A DNA stretch of 64,000 nucleotides from Cerioporus squamosus (taxonomy: Eukaryota; Basidiomycota; Agaricomycetes; Polyporales; Polyporaceae): assembly GCA_022592435.1 (NCBI GenBank), contig JABYQS010000064.1, positions 143,076-207,075 of the forward strand, in the 5' to 3' direction. Below are positions 23,211-35,299 of the stretch, in pieces. The notes beneath the pieces are model-generated. The model saw nothing but the letters and a program-made list of their open reading frames with translations. It searched no databases and was not told where the DNA came from. Numbering within the stretch: the stretch's first letter is position 1; each line of letters opens with the position of its first letter. Made by a program: the position numbers and the translations under genes.

Positions 23211-25525
23211 TCATATGTGCAGCACCGTGCGCGGAGCCAAGGGCAGGGGAGGGTTCGTCGCGTCATACCCGCCCGGGTCCTCGCGCGCCCGCCGCTGCCG
23301 CCTATGGCGAGCTGCCCGGAGGTACCGCGAGAACCGTGCGGCTGCGGACGAGATGGGCCGTGGTGCGCCGAGTGGGTGTGGCGGCTCGAGGGTGTCCCCC
23401 TCCTCGCCTGCGTTCATCATCGTCTGCAGGGCTTGGAAGTCTGGGAAGACCCGTATGGTGAGCATCGCGCGACAGTGATAGATAGATAGATGCAAAAGAG
23501 CTGCTTACCTTGCCGGCATATCGGACAGCTGCTGGAGAGCTCGAGCAGCCACTGGTCGACGCACTCCTGGTGGAAACGATGGTGTCCTTCGCAAGGGAGC
23601 ACGCGCAGGTCGTCGCCCTCCTCGAAGTCGACGATACAGATCGGACACGTCTCGCGACCAATGGCGTCTGGCACGACGTCCTTGTCGCCCCCAGAAGCAG
23701 GCTCCGCAGTCGGCTTCCGCGGGCGCGGGACCACCTGAGGCACGTCCGACGACGAACCTGCACGGTTCAGCGGGTCGTCTTGCCCATCGTCACCATCGCC
23801 TCCAGGAGTGTGCGCCAAGGTTGGAAGAGCAGCCACCGCGGACACCGCATCTGACCGCCGCGTCTGCTGAGCATCGTCGAGCTGCGAGCTGACCGCCTTC
23901 CAGTCTCGCAGCTCAACCTCGACGTCGGCACCGTCAGTCGGCGCCACCTTTGTCGCAACGGGAGAGTCCGGATCCCCATCGGCGCTCTCGATGTCCTTCG
24001 GGTGCACAGGGGCAGCTGGGACGTTCTCGGTGCGCCCGAACTTGACGACAGGGAAGGTGTCGAGAATCGCCCGAGTGAGACCGCGCGCGCGACTTTGAGC
24101 ACCGAATGTTCCTGGAGGACCTCCGAAAGCGTCCGCTGAGCGCGGGCCATAGCGTTCTGGATGTCTGATTGCCCTGATCGCCTGGGGATGCGTGAGTAAG
24201 TTGACGAGCATATACGGATGGAGAATGAGGAGCATACTCCGGAGATGATCACAATACAAAACAGCGCCGAGACACAACCTGTGATAGCATACAGGATGAT
24301 CCTAGTGACGAAAAGCTCAGAAAAGTCAAGAAGAAACCGCATATAAGATAAAGACGCCTAACATCGCGAGACTGGTGTTCGTGCTCTGGCTGTCTGAGCC
24401 GGTCCCGCCGCCGTCTCCGTCGCTCGTGGGGGTCGTCCCCGCAGTGGAGTTGTCGGTCGCATTCGATGCTGTGAGGGTCGCGAAGAGGTAACCTGTGTTA
24501 CCTATCGTGCCGTTGACGATCGCGTTCTCGATCCCGCTGGCCGAGTCGTTCAGGAGCGACGGGCTGTACCAGTAATACTTGGACGAGTTGCCGAGGACAT
24601 TGCTGAATTGGCTCTCGATGATCTTGGAGGAAGATAGGGACTGGGTTGCGAAGATGTCCATGACCTGGTCGAAGTTCGCGGGGTTGGAGTACTCGGGGTT
24701 TATGTAGCATGATATCGACTTCAGAGAGTAAAGCAGCTAATGAAGAGCCGAGATAGGGTTGGTACCAAACCCACGGCTGATCAAGGCAACGTAGGAGGAC
24801 GTACCGCTGCAACTGCACCCCTATCCCGCGCCAGTGTGAAGATGTCGTCCTCCATAGACGCAGTGGTCGAGTTAGCGTCGCACGACACGAGTGCAATCCA
24901 AGGCGTCGTCGCTAATGAAATCAAGGATCACATTTTAACCACGCCCGAACGTACGCATGCGAAGAACTCACTCGTGCCGTTCGGTAGTTTGTCCTCGGAA
25001 AAGTGAACGAGGGCACCCTGACAGCAGAGGCATAAGAACCAACAGAAGCTTCAATCAGAGAATAGGCATAGGCTGGGAGGTACGTGGACGATGGGTTGCA
25101 GCGATCGCCCGAATCCCAAGCAGGAACCCTTCTGGAAGATCAATCCTCCGAGTCCCGGTGGCGGACACTCGCATCCTCATGCAACCCAGGTCCTTCGGGT
25201 GGTCAGAACCAAACATGAGACGCACCTTGCTGATCCCAGTACTGTCCGCCCCGACCAACTGATACGAGATCATGCCCTCGTACACGCCAATCGGGTCCCC
25301 ATACCACTGCAGCTTGACCTTCGACACATCCGAGAAGTTGAGGCCCGCCGCCTGCGCGACGTCCGTCTGGTTCGTGCCCTGTGCGGGGATATACGCGTGC
25401 GCGGGGGCCGGGGCGACGAGCAGGACAGCGAGGACAGTCGCCCAGCACAAGTTGAGGAGCACGAGGCCGCAGACGCCGCGCGAGATCCGAGTGCGAGCTG
25501 CTGAGCTCGAGGAGGTCCGATACAT
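23211..25525 (-). CDS. PA-TM-RING type E3 ubiquitin ligase
   Basis: Seven exons (25525-25226, 25017-24972, 24911-24805, 24736-24363, 24301-24238, 24181-23509, 23440-23211) keep phase and give 597 aa. Order: signal peptide ([20 protein letters not shown]), a lumenal domain with PA-like segments ([32 protein letters not shown]) and several N-glycosylation sequons (NAT, NST, NGT), a transmembrane helix encoded by the small fifth exon (about 276-298, [20 protein letters not shown]), and a cytosolic RING-H2 finger at about 476-520 (CPIC...[13 protein letters not shown]...CPIC). This is the GRAIL/RNF13 layout of endosomal or vacuolar membrane ligases. A basic tail follows the RING. No lesion is seen. 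Confidence 0.9.
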
Positions 25526-26070
25526 CGTGATTCGTGAAGATGAGAGTACGTAGACTGGATCCGTTTGCGGACGCAGTCTTGGCCGTGGTCGGGACGTGGA
25601 CGTGGACGTCGGCGAGGGCGAGAGCGATATCGCCGTCTGGGATGGAGGATGCGGCACGGAGTCGGCCAGGCAGGAGCTAGCAGCGCCTGAGAACGTGTGT
25701 GGGTGGGCTCCCGCGGCAGAAATAGGCCTTGTGCGCCGGTCGCTCCCAGAGCTAAGAATACGAGCCGGGAACAGTCAGGAGCCGTCGACCTCGCTGCTGC
25801 ATCCCACAGAACCAACAAAGCAGCAAGCAAGCAGAACACCCATGGGCGCCTCTGCTCTCGGCACAGATTGCCGCCACGGCGGGCACGGGCGGTGGAGCGA
25901 CCAGCTCGCGTTAACCCCCTCAAACCACCCTCGGGTAAGAGGGCTAGGTTCTAGCAAACCACAGGTTGTCAACCAAGGAGAATAGATGCTATCATACACG
26001 ATGTTCGTGCTGCACGTCGTTTTAAGTATACAACCATTTTCATATCCTACCACATCTCCCGCCCGTCAAC
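25526..26070. other. Intergenic promoter of the PA-TM-RING gene
   Basis: About 545 bp between the RING gene start and the 3' end of the GABA transaminase gene, both on the minus strand. A run of alternating purine/CG triplets (gacgtggacgtggacgtcgg near 25597) is the only structure noted. Confidence 0.5.
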
Positions 26071-27792
26071 TCACCCCTCCCGAACGACCTCCTCGACCGC
26101 CTCAGCAAAGATCTTGCATCCCTTCGCGAGGTCCTCTTTCGTGATGTTCAAGGGCGGGATGAACCGGATGACCTCGTACACGCTCGTCGTCAGGATCAGG
26201 AGGCCCTTCTCAACGCACTTCTTCATCACGCGGCTTGCGAGCTTCTCGGGAACAGAAGAGTTCCGGAAGGTGTCGTACGGGCCCGTGCCTGTCGGCGACG
26301 CGAACTCGACGGCGACCATGAGACCCTTGCCACGGACGTCGAGAATCGCGGGCGCGAGCTTCGGGTTAGATCGCAGCGCGTTGAGCGCAGAGAAGAGCTC
26401 CTCGGACCTGGGACGGAGACGTGATTAGCCGCTGTGCACTCAAAGGCAATATGTGACGACTCACCGTGCGTTGACGTTCTCGAGGATGTTCTCCTCCTTC
26501 ATGACGTCCGCGGCTGCAACGGCGGCGGCGCACGACACGGCATTGCCAGCATACGTGCCGCCCATCGAGCCAGGCTTGAGCTTGTCAGTGATCTCCTTCC
26601 GGCTGATCACTCCACTCAGAGGGAAGCCATTTGCAAGGCCCTATAGGAGCGACAGCATTAGTCCGGCTGCGAAGACGACATACACATCATTTGAAAGGGC
26701 GCTGTGACATCAGGACAACTTCGCAGCACCACATTGTCATGGTGGTCATTATGCGGAACGAACGGCGGCGAGAATCGGCCACCATGCAGACCGATGGATC
26801 TAGAGTATCGTGCAAGAAGCAAGACTCACCTTCGCCGTGAGGAGGATATCGGGGCGCACGCCCGAATACTCAATAAAGTAGTTCTTGCCCGACCGTCCGT
26901 ACCCAGACTGAACCTCATCGATGATGAGCAAAATTCCGTGCTTGTCGCAAATGTCCCGGAGGCCCTGGAGCAGCTCCTTCGGCGCTGGGACGTAGCCACC
27001 TTCTCCAAGGACGGGCTCAATGATAATAGCAGCGGTGTCCTTCGGGTTGGTCGCCTGCGAGAGGAGGAGATGCAGCTGGTTCAAGCACATCTCTGATATC
27101 TTCGAGCTCGGGGTGTCCGCGGGCACGCCGAGCTGATGCCAGAACGGGAAAGGGGTCACGAAGACTCCGGGCTGGAGAGGGTGGGGCTGTCAGCACGTAG
27201 AGAGGTAAGGTGGGAGAGCAGCCGGACACACACCATGAGCGGGTGGACACCCTCGCTGTAGATCGTCTTGCTCTTCGTGAGGGCCATGGCGCCGAAAGTG
27301 CGGCCGTGGTACGCGCCCTGCATGGTGATGATGTTTTGTCGGCCGGTGACCGTGCGAGCCAGCTTGATCGCTCCCTCGACGGCCTCAGAGCCGGAGTTCC
27401 AGAAGAAGAACGAGTCAAGCGACGGGTCCGGCATCATCGGGAGCAGCCGTTCGATGAGCTGCAGGTACGGCTCGTGGAACCCGATGCTGCACTGCGCGTG
27501 GACTATGTTCATGCACTGATCCGCTGCGGCCTTGCTGACCTTGGGATGGCAGTGGCCTATATCGTGTTACTAGGTCAGCCGTATTCAACGGCTCAAGCCC
27601 GACTTACTCACCGAGGTTCGTCACGCCGATACCGCAGGTGAAGTCTAGCATCTTCCTGCCGTCGCCCAGGGTGACATAGGAGCCCTCGCCCTTCTGCATT
27701 ACGGCCTCGACGACACGGCCGAGTCCCTTCGTGACATGCTTCTGGCCGAACTCGACTAGCGAGGCGTGCGACTGTGTAGACGAGGAAGCCAT
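26071..27792 (-). CDS. UGA1: 4-aminobutyrate aminotransferase (class III PLP transaminase)
   Basis: Five exons (27792-27612, 27556-27234, 27171-26830, 26640-26465, 26407-26071) give 452 aa. Conserved blocks: SFFFWNSGSEAVEGAIKLAR, NIITMQGAYHGRTFGAMALT, AAIIIEPVLGEGGYVPAP, and LLIIDEVQSGYGRSGKNYF, where Asp253 should hold the PLP pyridine nitrogen. Lys282 (TAK|GLANGFPL, right at an exon junction) is the Schiff-base lysine. The enzyme transfers the amino group of GABA (or a related omega-amino acid) to an oxo acid. No mitochondrial presequence is evident in MASSSTQSHASLVEFGQK, so cytosolic, like yeast Uga1. Close omega-amino acid transaminases cannot be excluded. A TATA sits 45 bp upstream of the ATG. 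Confidence 0.92.
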
Positions 27793-27831
27793 GTTTCGGA
27801 TATGTGCAGAAGGTCCACTTGCGGCTCGCGA

Positions 27832-27840
27832 ATTTATATG
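27832..27840 (-). promoter_or_regulatory. TATA box of the GABA transaminase gene
   Basis: catataaat on the minus strand, about 40-48 bp upstream of the start codon, a usual spacing for a fungal TATA with a short 5' UTR. Confidence 0.55.
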
Positions 27841-29720
27841 CGAGCAAGCGTCAGTAGCCTCGTACGAGGGGCGAGACAAGACCGCAGTGGAGAACGGGGT
27901 CCGAGAGCTGTAGGAGATAGCATCCAGTCAGCGACCATCCATCAGCGGGGGAAAGAGTATGACGAGACCGATAACCGTTCTACTGCGATCGCAGAAGCAC
28001 GGAGTGTGGAAGACATTCTGTACACACGCAAGGTAGCCATCTGACACTCTGTCGGAGCTGAGTCCTATACAGTATGCGCCAAGATGGACCCTAGGATACT
28101 GAACGATAGGTTACTGTTCCGCCTGCGGACCATTCAAGAAGAACGAGGGTGTACAGCTCGCCTGCCGCCTGCCTGAGCGTCGCTTTCGATCCTGGTCCCA
28201 TGCGAGTCCGGAGATATCCTGCCACCGTCCGTAGCCAACTCGTGCGTACCCCCTGAGCCTGTGTCCCCGGGACTTGATGCGCGCCCATCTTAGAGGAGCC
28301 GAGACGTAGGACGCGTGCACCTGGCGCGCAGCCAAGGAGGGATGCCGTATATGTGTGACTCAACACGTACGTCCCATGGCGAATGCATCCATACGAGGTT
28401 GGACGAACATACCAGACCCTGAGCAGCGTCTCTGGTGGCGCCGCACTTGGCGCACACGCTGAATGACGCAAGGTGCGCGTCGCTGCCCAGTGGATAGAAG
28501 CTGACCACGGTGTCTCGCCACGGTCGCCGTCCACCCTACACCTCACACGACACCTCGCACGTCCTGCCTTCATCCCGGTGCCCGGAGCAATGTGATATCG
28601 AAACAACCACAGAGATAAGTACTCACCCGACGGTAGCGTTCAGAGTCCCGCGCGCGCGAGTGAGGAGGGTCCCGGAAGAGTGCAAACGAGTTCGGCCAGA
28701 CGAGAGCATGGGGGTAGGAGGATAAAAGGACGGAACGGAGCGCGAGTCACGGCCGGGTGTAAGTGCCACCTGCAGTCATACTAGGCCGCACGCGCTCTAG
28801 CCGAGTCTTCGGGCCTCCTATTCCGGGCATGTCCTGTCTCAATACGAGCACGACCGCCAGCACTCGTTCACACACCTCCGTTCGTGGCGTTATTTTTTGG
28901 GCAAATGACGGCCGTTCTTGAGCCTCTCCACAGGAACTTGGGAATGTCGGCCACCTGATTCCGCCTCGTGACTGCGGCAGGCGACGGAGAGGCGAAGATG
29001 CCACACGTCCTCCTCGCGTAGGCCGCATAAACCACATTTCACGGGTCCTTGAACGAAGGTGGATTGAGCGGTGAAGAGGCCAGAACATCAGCGAGGGCAG
29101 TTGCCAGATGAGGGTGAGTTTGCTGAGCTTAACTCAGCTTTGCTCGCAAGTGACTGTTCGCACGCAGCCGACTACAGCCGACGCTCCCCGACCGCGGGAG
29201 ACGCGCCTAGCTTGGCAGATCTCCGCGAGTAGATCAACTATTACCTGGACCCACAAATTATACCCCTTATGCAAATGCCGCGCCCTGCCAGGCCAGACTT
29301 GACTAGACCGTGATGCCTCCACGAGCGAGGCAAGACCTCAGTGAGTTCGCACCATCGTACTACTAGTATCAGCATCAAGGCGTACCAACTAGCTCCAGGC
29401 GAATGATACTTGTCGCAATGCAATGGAACACGAGATGAGGGAGACCAGAATCTCGCTCTCGGGGCACGAACGCTTGGTGTTTTGTTCGGAATGGTACTCA
29501 TGGTATGTCGTCTTCTATCACGCTGGACGTGGCCGGCATGGGTGCATACGAACGCGACTACTGGCACACGATGCTCTGTCGTCCCCAATACCAATAGCGA
29601 TTCCCTACCAACAGTACTGAATACAACAAGTTCCACAAAGACAAACCCAGCACATATACTGCCAAACGCGAACGAAGGCAAAGTGAAGACCGGCAGACCA
29701 GGCAACGCCCTATCATGAAC
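27841..29720. other. Long intergenic region
   Basis: About 1.9 kb between the GABA transaminase promoter and the 3' end of the lipase gene. Open frames up to 171 codons exist on the minus strand (28091-28606 and 29241-29705) but have no recognisable domain, no splice logic and typical GC-driven composition; I do not call them genes. No tRNA or repeat recognised. Confidence 0.45.
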
Positions 29721-30867
29721 TCAGTTCGGACACGCCTTGTCCCCAAACGAGATCCCGCTGAAGTACGGGCCAAGGTGATTCGGGATCGACGTGTCCAGGA
29801 GCGAGTTGCCTGCGGCGCAGTTCTGGGAACGTACACGTACGGTCAGTTCCCGGTTTTCAAACGGACTAGCGTTGAACTCACGTCGTTTTCCTGACCAGGG
29901 CACGCTACTATCTGCGCGTCGCCCGTCTTGTCGTCTACGGACTCAATGTGCAGCTCGCCCGGCGGGTGCTGGAAGTCCAGGAAGTGTGGCGGAACGTTGG
30001 GAACCGGGTCGTTCTGGTTCGTCACATGCGCAAAGTCCGGAACCTGCGGCGAAGCGCACACAGCGTCAGAAAGCGGTGAACGCGGGCCCGCGACGGAGAT
30101 ATGAAGCACGTACGAGGGAGCTCAGGAGGTCCGCCCACTCCTGGTTTCCGACCCGGGGCAGCCCGAAGACGACAGCGTCTACGGAGACGTCTTGCGGCAG
30201 CGCCATGCGGAGCATCGCGGCATCCAGAGACGCGATTGCAGCCCCGAGCGAGTGCCCGGTCACGAGCACCTTCTTAAACCCAGTCGAAGAGAGGCCATCC
30301 TGCACGGTCGAGAGTACGAGGTCCGCTGTGCGGCCTTGCGTGTCCTGGAAGCCGCTGTGCAGCTTCACGTCGCCACTCGCCTGCGGGAAGAGCGTCGAGT
30401 TCGCGTCGACCTGGAGGAACTCGACGTCGTTCGCGATGGAGAGGACGTTCTTCGGCTCTGTGCCCTGGTGCGCCACGACAATCGTCTGCGTGTCGGGGTC
30501 TGAGGCGACGAAGACTGGCAGCATATCTTGTTAGCGCTCTCGCGGGGGACGAAATGGTGCCCTGTAACTCACATCCTGGGATCTCGCCGTCGTCTCCGCC
30601 TGCAGTCAACACCTTGACGTTCGGAATCGCATCGCACGAGTCGCCACAGCTCCAGTTCGTAACCGAGGCAGCGGAGCAGTACGCTGCGCGCGAGAACTGT
30701 GCTGGCCGCACCAGCGTAGATGTGATATCATCCTGCGAAACGGACGCGGGCTTGTCACCGCTCTCGTCGCCACTGCCGAGGTTGATGCCAAAAAGTGGCG
30801 CAGGTGCAGCGCGTGCGAGCGCAGCAAGTGCGGCGAGGCCGAGGAAAGACTTGAGCATGCGGGTCAT
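29721..30867 (-). CDS. Secreted class 3 lipase/esterase
   Basis: Four exons (30867-30573, 30514-30114, 30043-29882, 29822-29721) give 319 aa. The N-terminus MTRMLKSFLGLAALAALARA is a signal peptide. The alpha/beta-hydrolase core has the oxyanion-loop HQGT (114-117), the nucleophile elbow GHSLG with Ser187, Asp in NQNDPVPNVPP and His in IPNHLGPYFSG, the full Ser-Asp-His set of the fungal lipase/feruloyl esterase family. Cys pairs (AYCSAASVTNWSCGDSC; ACPN at the end) suggest disulfides of an extracellular protein. Substrate (triacylglycerol or feruloyl ester) cannot be decided from sequence alone. No lesion is visible. Confidence 0.92.
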
Positions 30868-32097
30868 GTCGCGTGTCGCGTGTCTCCAAGTTGTTTTGAG
30901 AAGAGGCAGTATTCAGAATCGGGAGCGTCGCTCAAGTTGAAAATAGCGATGTTCCGGGAAGAGAATAACTGGGAGGGGAACCACCAGGGCCCGGAGAAAA
31001 AGAACAGGTACGGGGACGACGGCGCGCGAACGAAGGGGGAAGTCGGCGGGCGAGTGCGACGGGGGCATCAGGCCTTTTGTATGCCGTCGCCACGGGCCTC
31101 GAGAGTCGGCTACCGGAGCTGACTGTCGTTGCTGGCACTGGTAGCGATCGGATTTGCTAGATACCATATGGTATCACGGATCCTCTGCTGCGCCCCTGCG
31201 ACTTTGCGTCGCAACCGAGCTCTGGATGATGGGATGCTGCTGAAATGCTGTCAGTGCTGAGGCATCGATGTATCTTGATCGCCACAGTGCATAGGGTGCC
31301 GGTCGTCTGGTTGAGAGGCTTCGCTGTCAGTCCTGTGCAGTGTCCTGCTGGCAGTGCTCCTAGATCTGTTGGCCGAGGTACCCAGCAAGTTCATTACTCT
31401 AACCGCGGACGATTCATCATGATGCAGATCCCCTAGCCTGCAGAAGACCAAAAGTATCTAGTTCCAGCTGGTTTCGCGGCACGAAGGGGATACTTGAGCC
31501 GCTCGGAGGAACATTGGACCAAGGAGCACGATAACGAGATGTGTGGGAGGTGATGTGATGGCGGTATGCTGAGACACGTTAGGCCCATTTGGACGACAAC
31601 TCGGCGTTCGCGCTATGCAGTTCCTCAAGTAATCCCAGAGATACCAGTCGTCCAAGAGCACATGTGTCCGGTATTAGGTCTCGTCGTCTAGAGCTGAAGA
31701 GGGTGCGCAGGTGGTCGTTACGAAGAGGGTCGGCTAAACGGTGCGCAGATGGCGATCATTCTCAGGGAGCACAGCCTCCGAGCCGAAGTCCGCTTCAAGT
31801 AAGTTGTGCCTTCCCGTCAGAGAGCCACGTCCTGTCCGCCTTTGATTTGCGGTTTTCATCACCAGCCAACGAACCCGACCTATGTAAGCATATGTATCTT
31901 CATGTCATTTCTACTTGTTGGCTTGTTGACGATCGCGGCGAGCACTAGTACCAAGGACATGTCAACGTCGGACAGTATGCGCTGCGCGCTGGACCGACTG
32001 TGCTGGTTGCGTCATGCCACTGGGCATGAATTCGCTAAGTATTCTGACTTCCTCCTCATCCATGCTTACTGGCGGGGCCCGTCGGCATCAGTGAAGT
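30868..32097. other. Intergenic, divergent promoter side
   Basis: About 1.2 kb between the lipase start (-) and the HSP12 tandem unit (+). A near-palindrome accatatggt lies at 31165. No gene recognised. Confidence 0.5.
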
Positions 32098-32288
32098 CCT
32101 GAATAGGCCTGGTGAGTGTCCTGGACGGAACCTGGACGTGTCGCGGCCAGCTGATTGCGATGCGTTCAACTCAGCGCGCCGTACTGTCGTTCCGATGACG
32201 CGTTCACCCACCGTTCGTCATCGCGGACAATTGCCGCAGCCGACATGTATGCTCTTGGCGGTCCTCAAGCTACTACGCCCACGAAGCA

Positions 32289-32297
32289 GTATATAAG
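32289..32297 (+). promoter_or_regulatory. TATA box of HSP12-like copy 2
   Basis: gtatataag about 105-112 bp upstream of the ATG at 32401; the duplicated unit has the weaker gtacataag at the same place before copy 3. Confidence 0.6.
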
Positions 32298-32400
32298 GTC
32301 TGGTAAGCTGGACGGAGAACGACACCAACGCACTCACCACTCTTCGCCCACACACACACCCGTCCCATAACCTCTCCTCCTACCACTCCATCCCATCACC

Positions 32401-32816
32401 ATGTCCGACCCCGGCCGCCAGAGCTTCACCGACAAGGCCACCGCTGCTCTGAAGGTGCGTTCTCTGCTGTCACCACCCGCGTATGTATACGGAACACCGT
32501 ACTGATGTCGCCCGCGATGCAGCCCGACTCTCAGAAGACGACCACCGAGCACTTGGGCGACATGTTCAAGGGCAAGTCCGACAACGCGGCATCCAGCATG
32601 GAGCCTCAGAGCCAGAAGTCGATCACGCAGCAGATCGGCGACGCGTTCACTGGCGGCTCGAAGACGCACTCGAACTCGCACACCAACCCGACTGAGGTAT
32701 GCACCTTTGGGTTATATTATGCGCACTGGACGCATGTGCTGACGAGTTCTTCGCAGCCTTCCATTGGCCAGAAGGTGAAGAACGCGACGGGTCTCGGTAC
32801 TAACCACCGAGCTTGA
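32401..32816 (+). CDS. HSP12: HSP9/HSP12-family small stress protein, copy 2
   Basis: Three exons (32401-32454, 32523-32696, 32757-32816) give 95 aa: MSDPGRQSFTDKATAALK, then PDSQKTTTEHLGDMFKGKSD, and PSIGQKVKNATGLGTNHRA at the end. The exon 2 tail is Ser/His/Asn-rich (GGSKTHSNSHTNPTE). Exon 1 length (54 nt) and intron phase match copy 1 and copy 4. Function as for copy 1: a small stress-induced, membrane-active protein. Confidence 0.9.
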
Positions 32817-33258
32817 GCGACCATCTGTGGAAACGGAACGGTGGATCTGACTTCAGTGCTGTACTATACCCTGTATTATGTGAACTAGAGCTTGAACTAT
32901 ACGGTATGTACATGCATCACATCATATAGACAACGTAAAGCCATCTATAACGAGCACATACGAACCATTGTCCCGAAAGTCCGCTCCCATTTGCTTACGC
33001 TCTATCGGCGCACAGGACGGAGAAACGTCCTACTGCTTCTAGTCTCAACCAAGACCCCCCACTTGGGTAGAGGTATTGCATCTTTCCGATTCGAACTTAC
33101 TACTGCGGAACTCGTCCGAGAAAGGATAGGTCGTGATGATCCCTGCTCAGTCTCCTTCGTGTGGAGCGTCGTCACATCCACGCAGCGGTCGGGGGAGCGA
33201 ACACGGGCATCCCTCCTGCTTCAACGACTGTCACTGCCCACGTCGTGTATACCTGCTC

Positions 33259-34068
33259 CTGAATAAGCCTGGTGAGCGTCCTAGACGCAATCTCGACGTA
33301 TCGCGGCCAGCTCATTGCGACACATTCAACTCAGCGCGCCGTACTGTCGTGTTGATGACGCGCTACCCTTCCCCTCGTCATGATCGCGGTCTATCTTCGC
33401 AGCCGACATGTATGCTCTTGGCGGCCTCATTGCCCCCGCGAACTTGTGACAGTACATAAGGCCTGCTGGGTTTGACGGAGCACGACATCAAACGAACTCA
33501 CAACCCTTCCACCACAACCCCTCGTCTTTCACCTCATCTATCGCCACTCCATCTTATCGCCATGTCCGACGCCGGCCGCCAGAGCTTCACCGACAAGACC
33601 ATCGCTGCCTTGAAGGTACACCTCTTGCTGTCTCCATTCGCGTACGTGACACCGTACTGACCTGGCCCTTCCCTATAGCCCGACTCTCTGAAGACGACAA
33701 CCGAGCACTTGGGTGACATGATGAAGGGCAATGCCGACAATGTTGCGTCCCATATGCAGCCCCAGAGCTCGAAGTCGATTCCGCAGAAGATCGGCGACGC
33801 GTTAACTGGTCACGGCTCGAACTCGCACTCAAAGTCGCACTCGAACTCGCACTCGCACTCAAACTCGAACAAGTACTAGACTTAGGCATGCACACCTGTG
33901 TTCCAAGTATCCTGCGTAGACGCATGTGCTGACGGGTTGTTCGCAGCCTTCGCTCGCTCAGAAGGCGAAGAACGCTACGGGTCTCCGAGTCGGTCACAAC
34001 CATCGAGCCCGAGTGAACAACTGTGAAGCGGAGCAATATATCAGTGCTGTACTATACCCTGTATAAAC
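33259..34068 (+). repeat. Tandem duplication unit B (promoter + HSP12-like copy 3)
   Basis: Second copy of the unit beginning at about 32098, offset by about 1,160 bp (gaataagcctggtgagcgtc ... tgctgtactataccctgtat). Substitutions are frequent, so this is not a very recent duplication. Confidence 0.8.
33562..33879 (+). CDS. HSP12: HSP9/HSP12-family protein, copy 3, C-terminally altered
   Basis: Exon 1 (33562-33615) encodes MSDAGRQSFTDKTIAALK; exon 2 (33679-33879) ends with an in-frame TAG after a Ser/His/Asn repeat (SHSKSHSNSHSHSNSNKY), giving 84 aa. In copy 2 the matching place is a GTATGC donor leading to exon 3; here it reads GCATGC and lies behind the stop. Exon 3-like sequence (PSLAQKAKNATGL, from about 33948) is still present downstream of a normal ttcgcag acceptor but is out of use. 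The protein therefore lacks the C-terminal helix. It may still be made, or be a decaying duplicate. Confidence 0.75.
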
Positions 34069-34791
34069 GACGTGCTTGAAGGACCTCCTCGTTGCAGATG
34101 CTGGTCGTACTTGGGCGACATCCTGTGACTCCTGCTTGGTTGCAATCAAACCGAAAAGTATAGACGCCTGTAGGCACTGTGGCGTCGTGTCCCAGTCGGT
34201 GCTCCCCGATTCTCCAAAAGTTCCTGCCAATCAGGAAAGCCAACTAAGTACAACACATTCAATCTGAATCACTTGTGGACGCTCTTAAGTCAGAAGTAGA
34301 GCCAAAAGACTGGGTTACTACTAGCTATAGGAATCCATACACAAGTACAGTATATCGCAATCTGCCTCCCGGCACCGGTCCTCGCGCCGCTACGATACCG
34401 AGCTTTCCTAGGTGCCTGAGTATATATGGTACGCTCTATATCTGTGGTACGACGGGTTCACATGTTGCGGGAGGCCCCGACCTGTCGCTCGCGACGCTGC
34501 GTCATCGGAAACTTCGAACGCGCTCCATCTTTGCGCGAAGAGTCGACGTCGGCCGACCGACATCGGCCAGGAAGGGCAAGGCCCTCTCCTTTTCAGGTCA
34601 TCGTCGCTGTCCTGAACTCCGTCATGGCAGATCCATAGCCTCATGACGTCGCTCCCCGCTCCCATCGTGAAGGCATGCGTGAAGAAAACTGAGCATCGTC
34701 GGGGTATAAGAACCCCCCTGGACGTCGACGAACCCGCATCCTCCCCTCCTTCGCATACCACCACCGCTTCACCCGTCTATCCACTCTCACC

Positions 34792-35220
34792 ATGAACGAC
34801 AACGGCAGACAGTCCGTGACCGACAAGGCAGGCGCCGCCATGAAGGTAAGCTTAGCTGCGGCTTCGAGTCCGTCTAGCCTGACTGATGTTTTCAACCGAC
34901 TAGCCCGACTCCCAGAAGTCGTTCACCGAGCAGATGACCGACACCGCCAAGGGCATGATGGACTCCATGGCCTCCTCCGCGCAGCCAGAAGTGCGCGCGC
35001 TTGACCCTCTTCTCGCGTTGACATGCCTCTGACGCATATACACTGCTCAGAGCGAGAAGTCGTACGGTCAGAAGGCGACCGATGCCATGAGCGGCAACTC
35101 CAACCAGAACCAGGTTCGTTGGTCTCCTCCCCCCAACGTCTCCCGTCCATGTGTACTCACCGGGCCGCTCTGCCTCAGGACTCGATGGCCAACAAGGCGA
35201 AGAACATGATGGGCCAGTAG
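34792..35220 (+). CDS. HSP12: HSP9/HSP12-family small stress protein, copy 4
   Basis: Four exons (34792-34845, 34904-34990, 35051-35113, 35179-35220) give 81 aa. MNDNGRQSVTDKAGAAMK is followed by PDSQKSFTEQMTDTAKGMMD, SEKSYGQKATDAMSGNSNQN and DSMANKAKNMMGQ. Exon 1 and the first intron position match the other three copies; an extra intron splits the middle. A TATA-like ggtataagaac lies about 88 bp upstream. This paralogue is older than the copy 2/copy 3 duplication, judging by divergence. Confidence 0.88.
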
Positions 35221-35299
35221 TGCACAACGTTGCTCGGAATCCATTGACTGTAACATTAGTGTATTTATACCACCCGCATCTTGTGGCGCGCATAGTTCG

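Larger units (their letters stand above)
32098..32890 (+). repeat. Tandem duplication unit A (promoter + HSP12-like copy 2)
   Basis: Starts at about 32098 (gaataggcctggtgagtgtc) and ends after the gene (tgctgtactataccctgtat). The same succession, with scattered substitutions, recurs from about 33259 to 34068. The unit therefore includes roughly 300 bp of promoter, both introns and the 3' UTR. Confidence 0.8.

Noticed and set aside
33877..33948. Splicing HSP12 copy 3 through GTACTA or the GC donor to its exon 3 remnant
   Set aside because: GTACTA gives the wrong phase and an unrelated Arg-rich tail; the GC donor lies behind the in-frame TAG.
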